Shown: positions 30,611 through 34,684 of the stretch, piece after piece
How the letters are laid out: every line of letters starts with the position of its first letter
Numbering within the stretch: the first letter of the stretch is position 1
From: Brachionus plicatilis
Taxonomy: Eukaryota; Rotifera; Eurotatoria; Ploima; Brachionidae
Length of the DNA stretch: 34,684 nucleotides
Assembly (NCBI GenBank): GCA_010279815.1
Contig: QEOQ01000426.1
Location: forward strand, 496,116 to 530,799
Direction: 5' to 3'
Notes under the pieces: generated by a model
Databases searched by the model: none
What the model saw: the letters and a program-made list of their open reading frames with translations, nothing else
Told to the model about the DNA's origin: nothing
Translations under genes and position numbers: made by a program

Positions 30611-32106
30611 ATGGATTGTGATAGGTTCAGAGGTGCTAAGGCATTATTTAGAACAGTAGCCTGGTACTGCAAGGAAGGAATTACTTTTGATGAAGCTGCA
30701 TTCAAGCGTTTCAGGTCAAATAAAACAAAAGAATTTGGTTATCTATTAAAATTCAACGAAGATTTTGGTTTCGACTGCGTTAGGTTATTCGTTGAAGAGT
30801 ATTTCTCGAATCAAGACGAGTCCAAATTATCTGACCATGAGATGAAATTTATTGAAAACCACCAGAATCACGAAATTTTTATGGATTGTGATGTGCTAGA
30901 CGAGCTGAAACAAAACCTGTGTGAAAAAAATTGTGGTGACGTAAAAAAGACAAGTTATGGAAAATCATTTATAAGCAGTGTTGAACCTCTGACAGGAAAC
31001 GAAGACGATGTAGAGGAATGGTTTAATCAATACGATAGAATAGCTTACGCAAATGAGTGGTCAAAGGAAGAAAAAGGAAGGAAATTGCCTGTGTGGTTAA
31101 AAGAAAAATTCTTAATATATGGTACGATTTGGAGCAGATATATAAACATAACTACGAAATAGTGAGAAAAATGATAATCGACAAGATGGACAGATCAAAT
31201 AATATAGCGTATCTCCAGGAATTTTTTAACAGAACTCAGAAAAATGGTGAATTAGTAGACGATTACTCAAGGACTTTAAAAAAGGCTTATAATAAAGCAT
31301 TTAAAGCTAGTATGAGCGAAGACGCAAACAAAGCATTATTAGGACGTTTTAGAACAGGAATTATTCCAGAAATTCAAAGCATCATGTGTACAACTGAGCC
31401 AAAGAGTTATGATGAAGCCGTAGAAATGGCGAACAAAATTGAGGGATCGCTGGAGTTAAAAATTGATACAATGAATATTCATCGGGTGGATAATGATCAG
31501 TTTAGAGGAATAAGCGATTCAAAGGATTATTCAACAAAAACATGGACTGGATTAAGAAAAAGAGACATTTCTCCAATTAGAAATAGGAGAAATCTTAAAA
31601 TAGAAAAACAAAGATATGAAGGGAGTAGCAATAATCGGTCTGATTTGGCACATAAAAAATGCTACAGCTGTCAAAGATATGGACATTTAGCTAAGTATTG
31701 TGATTTTAAAACACGTAAACAGAGCTTAAGCTCAAGGATACTCACAGTGCTAGATAATAACGAACAAACTCCAAGGCAAACTACAGCTACTTACGTTAAA
31801 ATCAAAATAAATGGAAAAAACATTACTGCAGCGCTAGATAGTGGAGCGGCTAAGACGATGATTAGTTCATCATTGGCGCGATTAATTAAAGCAAATCCAT
31901 TACAAAATAATAATCGAACTAAATGGATAACAGCAAATGGAGGAAAACTAGTTTCAAAAGGTGAAATATTTACAAGAATATGTTTTGGAAATCATTCATT
32001 TATACAAAAATGTGAGGTTATAGATAATTTGGCTTCTGATATGCTTTTGGGAACTGATATGCTATTTGAGCAGGAAGCTTTAATCGATTATAAAAATAAA
32101 CAATAA
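30611..32106 (+). pseudogene. Gag and aspartic protease of the gypsy relic, frameshifted
   Basis: The likely start is ATG 30611 (MDCDRFRGAKALF). The gag body includes VEEWFNQYDRIAYANEWSKE and KGRKLPVWLKEK; a frameshift near 31115 moves it into the frame that ends at 32106. That frame carries LQEFFNRTQKNGELVDDYSR, a single zinc knuckle CYSCQRYGHLAKYC (about 31660-31700), and a retropepsin domain with ALDSGAAKTMIS (catalytic DSGA) and DMLLGTDML. Gag packages RNA and the protease matures the polyprotein. Apart from the one shift it is well kept, so the insertion is not ancient. Confidence 0.8.
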
Positions 32107-32193
32107 TGTTTTGGAAGAACAAAATTACCTTTAATAATCGAAAGTAAACAAAAATGGAAGACTCAATTAATTGATGACAAAGAATTTTTCAGT

Positions 32194-32727
32194 ATGCAAA
32201 ATAAAAGAAGTATGGATAAATGGTCAAAAGCCGAGGCATTTTCAATAACGAAACAAAACGATATTGCCAAACTGCAAAGTGAAGACAAGAATCTAAAAAA
32301 TATCCTAAAAAAATTGACAACAATGGAAATTTCAATAGATATTCAATGGTTGATGGAATTCTTATCAAAAATTACAAGAAGTATCATTCAAAAATAATGC
32401 TTCCAGAGGTATTAATACCTAACATTTTGCAAGATTATTATAAAAATGAAAAAGGCAAAACAAGTTTTAAAAAAACATGTTCAAAGATAAGACAAAATTA
32501 CATTTGGAAAAATATGTTTTCAGACATCAAAGATTACTTAAAAACAAGAAGAAACGGTACAAGAGATAATAAAAACTTTGATTGTAAGAAAGATTTTTAA
32601 TCAGAAAAAGGATATGAAATTCCAGGATATGAACAATGCTTCAATTTATCAAAAGTTATAGAAGTCAATTATATGAAAAATTTTATTGAATATTTTGATT
32701 TTTTGCATCAATTTGTTTAATTTTTAA
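32194..32727 (+). pseudogene. Integrase N-terminal remnant of the gypsy relic
   Basis: The frames give NDIAKLQSEDKNLKNILKK, a shift near 32350, then DGILIKNYKKYHSKIMLPEV, IPNILQDYYKNEKGKTSFKK and KIRQNYIWKNMFSDIKDYLK. This follows the usual dgvLyr...lvvP...H-GH-G..KT..kir..yyW..m..d pattern of the HHCC domain. The zinc ligands are lost, with Tyr for His and no CxxC after DYLK. A further stop lies at 32600. The catalytic DDE core is not present. Placement directly after the protease shows a deletion of reverse transcriptase and RNase H. Confidence 0.65.
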
Positions 32728-32746
32728 AGCCGTCTCTAACTAATAA

Positions 32747-33345
32747 AAGTCAAATTTGTTCTTCTTATTCTTGAATCGAGTTTCTTAAAAAATAAAATTT
32801 GAAAACGAATTTATTAATAATATTTTTGTTTGTTTTTATCAACAACTTTTATTGATTCTAATCCTGTTTGATTTTAGGATAATTAAAAATGAATAAAAAT
32901 ATATCTAACAACTGAAATATGCAAATTTGGTTAAATCTTTCACTTTACCTTAGTAAAGTGCAGGTAAAGTTAAGTAAAGTAAATGTTATTATTATTTTTT
33001 TTCAATTCTGAATCCGAAAAATGAGTTTCCGTAAAAGTAAATATTTTTTTCATAACTTTACTTTTTACAAGTAAAGTAAGGTTTTTGCTTTACTTTCTTT
33101 ACTTTTTCTAAAAACAATACATTTTGTAGAAAAACGTAAGATTTTAAGCAAAATTTTCTTTAAAATGCCAAATTTCAAAAAGTAAAGCAAGTAAAGTAAA
33201 TGCTTTACTTTACAATTAAAGTAAAGTAAATGCTTTACTTTACAATTAAAGTAAAGTAAATGCTTTACTTTACTTGCTTTACTTTTTGAAATTTGGCATT
33301 TTAAAGAAAATTTTGCTTAAAATCTTACGTTTTTCTACAAAATGT
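32747..33345. repeat. Inverted copy of hAT-2 end region, closed by a palindrome
   Basis: 32747-33190 is the reverse complement of about 19740-20160 with very few changes; for example the block TCTAACAACTGAAATATGCA recurs inverted near 19980. Three 30-base subterminal units follow (33191-33273). Then 33274-33345 repeats 33119-33190 exactly in inverted orientation (72-base arms). The outer tip seen at the left end (TAGGGCTGCAATC) is missing. Confidence 0.85.
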
Positions 33346-34443
33346 CACATTTTGTAAATCTTTTTAAGGAGTCCGGCGAACTAGGTGCCGAACAAACATT
33401 TATTAGGGAAGTGGATAATCATTTCAAAAATTATGTCCATAACAAGCAGGCCACTTTATTCACTTTAGATTCATTAAATAAAATTAAAGAAGAGTGTAAA
33501 TATTCCCTAGTGAAAGGATATGATTATATCTCATATAATCTAATAAAAACGCTAATTTCTCAGGTTTTTGATTTTTTCTATTGGAATTTTTCAATCAATT
33601 TTTACTGTTAAACGTAATTCCTAATGGCTTAAATATCGCTAAAATAAATTCTATCCTAATAGATAACTCAAAAAATACCTCAGACCTAAATAACATAAGA
33701 TCTATTTCAATATCTAACTGCTTAGCTCAAATTTTTGAAAAATTTATTCTTTATCATTCTCCTAATCTTTTAAAAGTTAGGAAGAATCAGTTTGGTTTTC
33801 GTAAAAAAACATCTTGTAATCATGCTTTTTTTGTAATTGAGGAAACAATTTTAAATTATGTCAATAAGGGTTCAGGTTGTAGAAAAGCTTCTCTGGATGC
33901 TGAAAAAGCATTTGATAAACTATGGAGGGATGGGATGTTTTATAAACTAATTCCTAGGTTAAACAAGTCCTACTGGATACTTCTAAAAAAATACTATGAC
34001 TCAGCTTCAGCTATAATTTGTCTACCTAATGGAAATATTTCTGACCTTTTGCCGTTTGAAAGTGGTGTGAAACAAGGAAGTATACTTTCACCATTTCTTT
34101 TCAACATTTTTATCAAAGACTTGATTGATTGAGGAATTGTTAGAAAAAAACCTAGGGGCCATTTTTATAACAACTTAAATGTGTCGGTAATTGTTAACGC
34201 TGACAATATCATGCTCATCAGCCCAGTCGATACACACTTACAGTCTCTATTAGATATTTGTGGGAATTTTGGTACTAAATGGAGACTAAAATTTAAGCCT
34301 AAAAAGTCAAACATAATTGATTTTGGTCATCTTTTATTTTGAAATGATTTTTATCCAAATAATCTTAAATTAAACAAAATTGAGGAACTCCAATATTTAG
34401 GTTTTAATTTAAATTCAGATCTTGACTTGATAGAATATCATTA
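33342..34443 (+). pseudogene. Non-LTR retrotransposon reverse transcriptase, decayed
   Basis: Copies RNA into DNA at the target site in LINE elements. The frame from 33342 (FVNLFKESGELGAEQTFIRE, then KIKEECKYSLVKGYDYISYN) shifts near 33580 and continues IPNGLNIAKINSILID, NNIRSISISNCLAQIFEKFI, NQFGFRKKTSCNHAFFVIEE and motif A SLDAEKAFDKLWRDGMFYKL. Motif B is GVKQGSILSPFLFNIF. Motif C, normally YADD, reads NADN at 34196-34207, so the active site is dead. TGA codons interrupt at 34130-34132 and 34340-34342; the frame ends at 34443. Endonuclease and 3' end are not visible. Clade uncertain (CR1/L2/Jockey-like organisation). Confidence 0.8.
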
Positions 34444-34684
34444 GTGAAATTTAAAAAAGTTCAAAAATTATTTTTCTCATCCTTCTTCTTAATTGTGAAA
34501 ATTAGTAAAATGACTCCATCACTTAAAGCATTTATATATAAAACTCATTTTTAAGTAATTGCAAATTTGTTATTACTTTTCTTGAATGAAAATTTTTTTA
34601 GATTTTTTGATTTTGAGATTTTTTTTTCTCTCAAAAATGTAAAAATGTAAAAATATAAAAATGTACAATAAATTACATTTTGCC
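34444..34684. other. AT-rich tail of the window
   Basis: Ends in short A-rich repeats (AAAATGTAAAAATGTAAAAA), which could be the 3' tail of the retrotransposon. No gene. Confidence 0.4.

Larger units (their letters stand above)
30240..32746 (+). mobile_element. Ty3/gypsy-type retrotransposon relic lacking reverse transcriptase
   Basis: In order: a partial 5' LTR with AATAAA at 30324-30329 ending TGACA at 30378, a primer-binding-like TGGTGGCAGCGGTGG at 30383-30397, gag with a CCHC knuckle, an aspartic protease, and directly afterward an integrase N-terminal region. Reverse transcriptase and RNase H are absent, and no 3' LTR is seen before hAT-2 sequence resumes at 32747. It interrupts the region between the hAT-2 transposase start and the hAT-2 right end. 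Boundaries are approximate. Confidence 0.65.
19436..33345. mobile_element. hAT-2 element carrying three nested insertions
   Basis: The left tip TAGGGCTGCAATC at 19436 is a typical hAT end. Subterminal repeats follow, then the transposase C-terminus on the minus strand (20252-20784), its middle (22262-22580) and its BED finger and N-terminus (28274-29750). About 400 bases of the left end region (about 19740-20160) reappear inverted at 32747-33190 with very few differences, so 32747-33345 is best read as the other end of the same element. Between these pieces sit a piggyBac-derived element, a KDZ/DUF3987 element and a Ty3/gypsy relic. The right tip is missing and replaced by a palindrome. The long, near-identical end regions are unusual for hAT elements, so two abutting copies remain possible. 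Confidence 0.6.

Overview
The window looks like animal nuclear DNA with very low GC and dense transposon content. Host-type genes are split by GT-AG introns, some only 40-60 bases long. The very low GC, the tiny introns and the transposon mix fit a monogonont rotifer such as Brachionus. That placement is inference; no species marker (rRNA, mitochondrial gene) is present.

Layout. 1-1281: a repeat with imperfect inverted ends. 1566-1811 (-): an orphan exon with an AT-hook. 2725-4389 (+): a four-exon ADP-ribose pyrophosphatase of the NUDT9 family, well conserved and probably active. 5150-5690: a GC-rich fold-back element. 6052-6191: a cluster of ACATGT palindromes. 6248-10555: a hAT transposon whose 8-base target duplication AATTAAGG is still readable, holding a decayed transposase. 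11231-11955 (-): a Mutator-like transposase tail split by a 411-base Tc1/mariner-type MITE. 12429-16376 (+): a four-exon type II membrane serine-protease homolog whose catalytic serine is aspartate. 17404-18970 (-): wreckage of an invertebrate transposon ORF family.

19436-33345 is a nested structure. Its host is a second hAT element on the minus strand, with almost identical inverted end regions near 19.7-20.2 kb and 32.7-33.2 kb. Its transposase lies in pieces at 29.7-28.3, 22.6-22.3 and 20.8-20.3 kb. Into it have gone a piggyBac-derived deletion element with TTAA flanks (21205-22174), a two-gene element on the plus strand (about 24.0-28.2 kb), and a Ty3/gypsy relic without reverse transcriptase (about 30.2-32.7 kb). 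From 33342 to the end runs a decayed non-LTR reverse transcriptase.

The most interesting content is the two-gene plus-strand element. One gene is DUF3987-like (a P-loop ATPase-like protein of phage and plasmid type) and carries two lesions. The other is a 552-residue transposase with a cysteine cluster and a KDZ-like DDE core, fully open across four exons. A KDZ transposase travelling with a DUF3987 protein in an animal genome may be an undescribed or little-described transposon type. Other leading observations are the pseudoprotease, a 72-base perfect palindrome that replaces one hAT end, and a possible alternative C-terminus of the NUDT9 enzyme through retention of its last intron.
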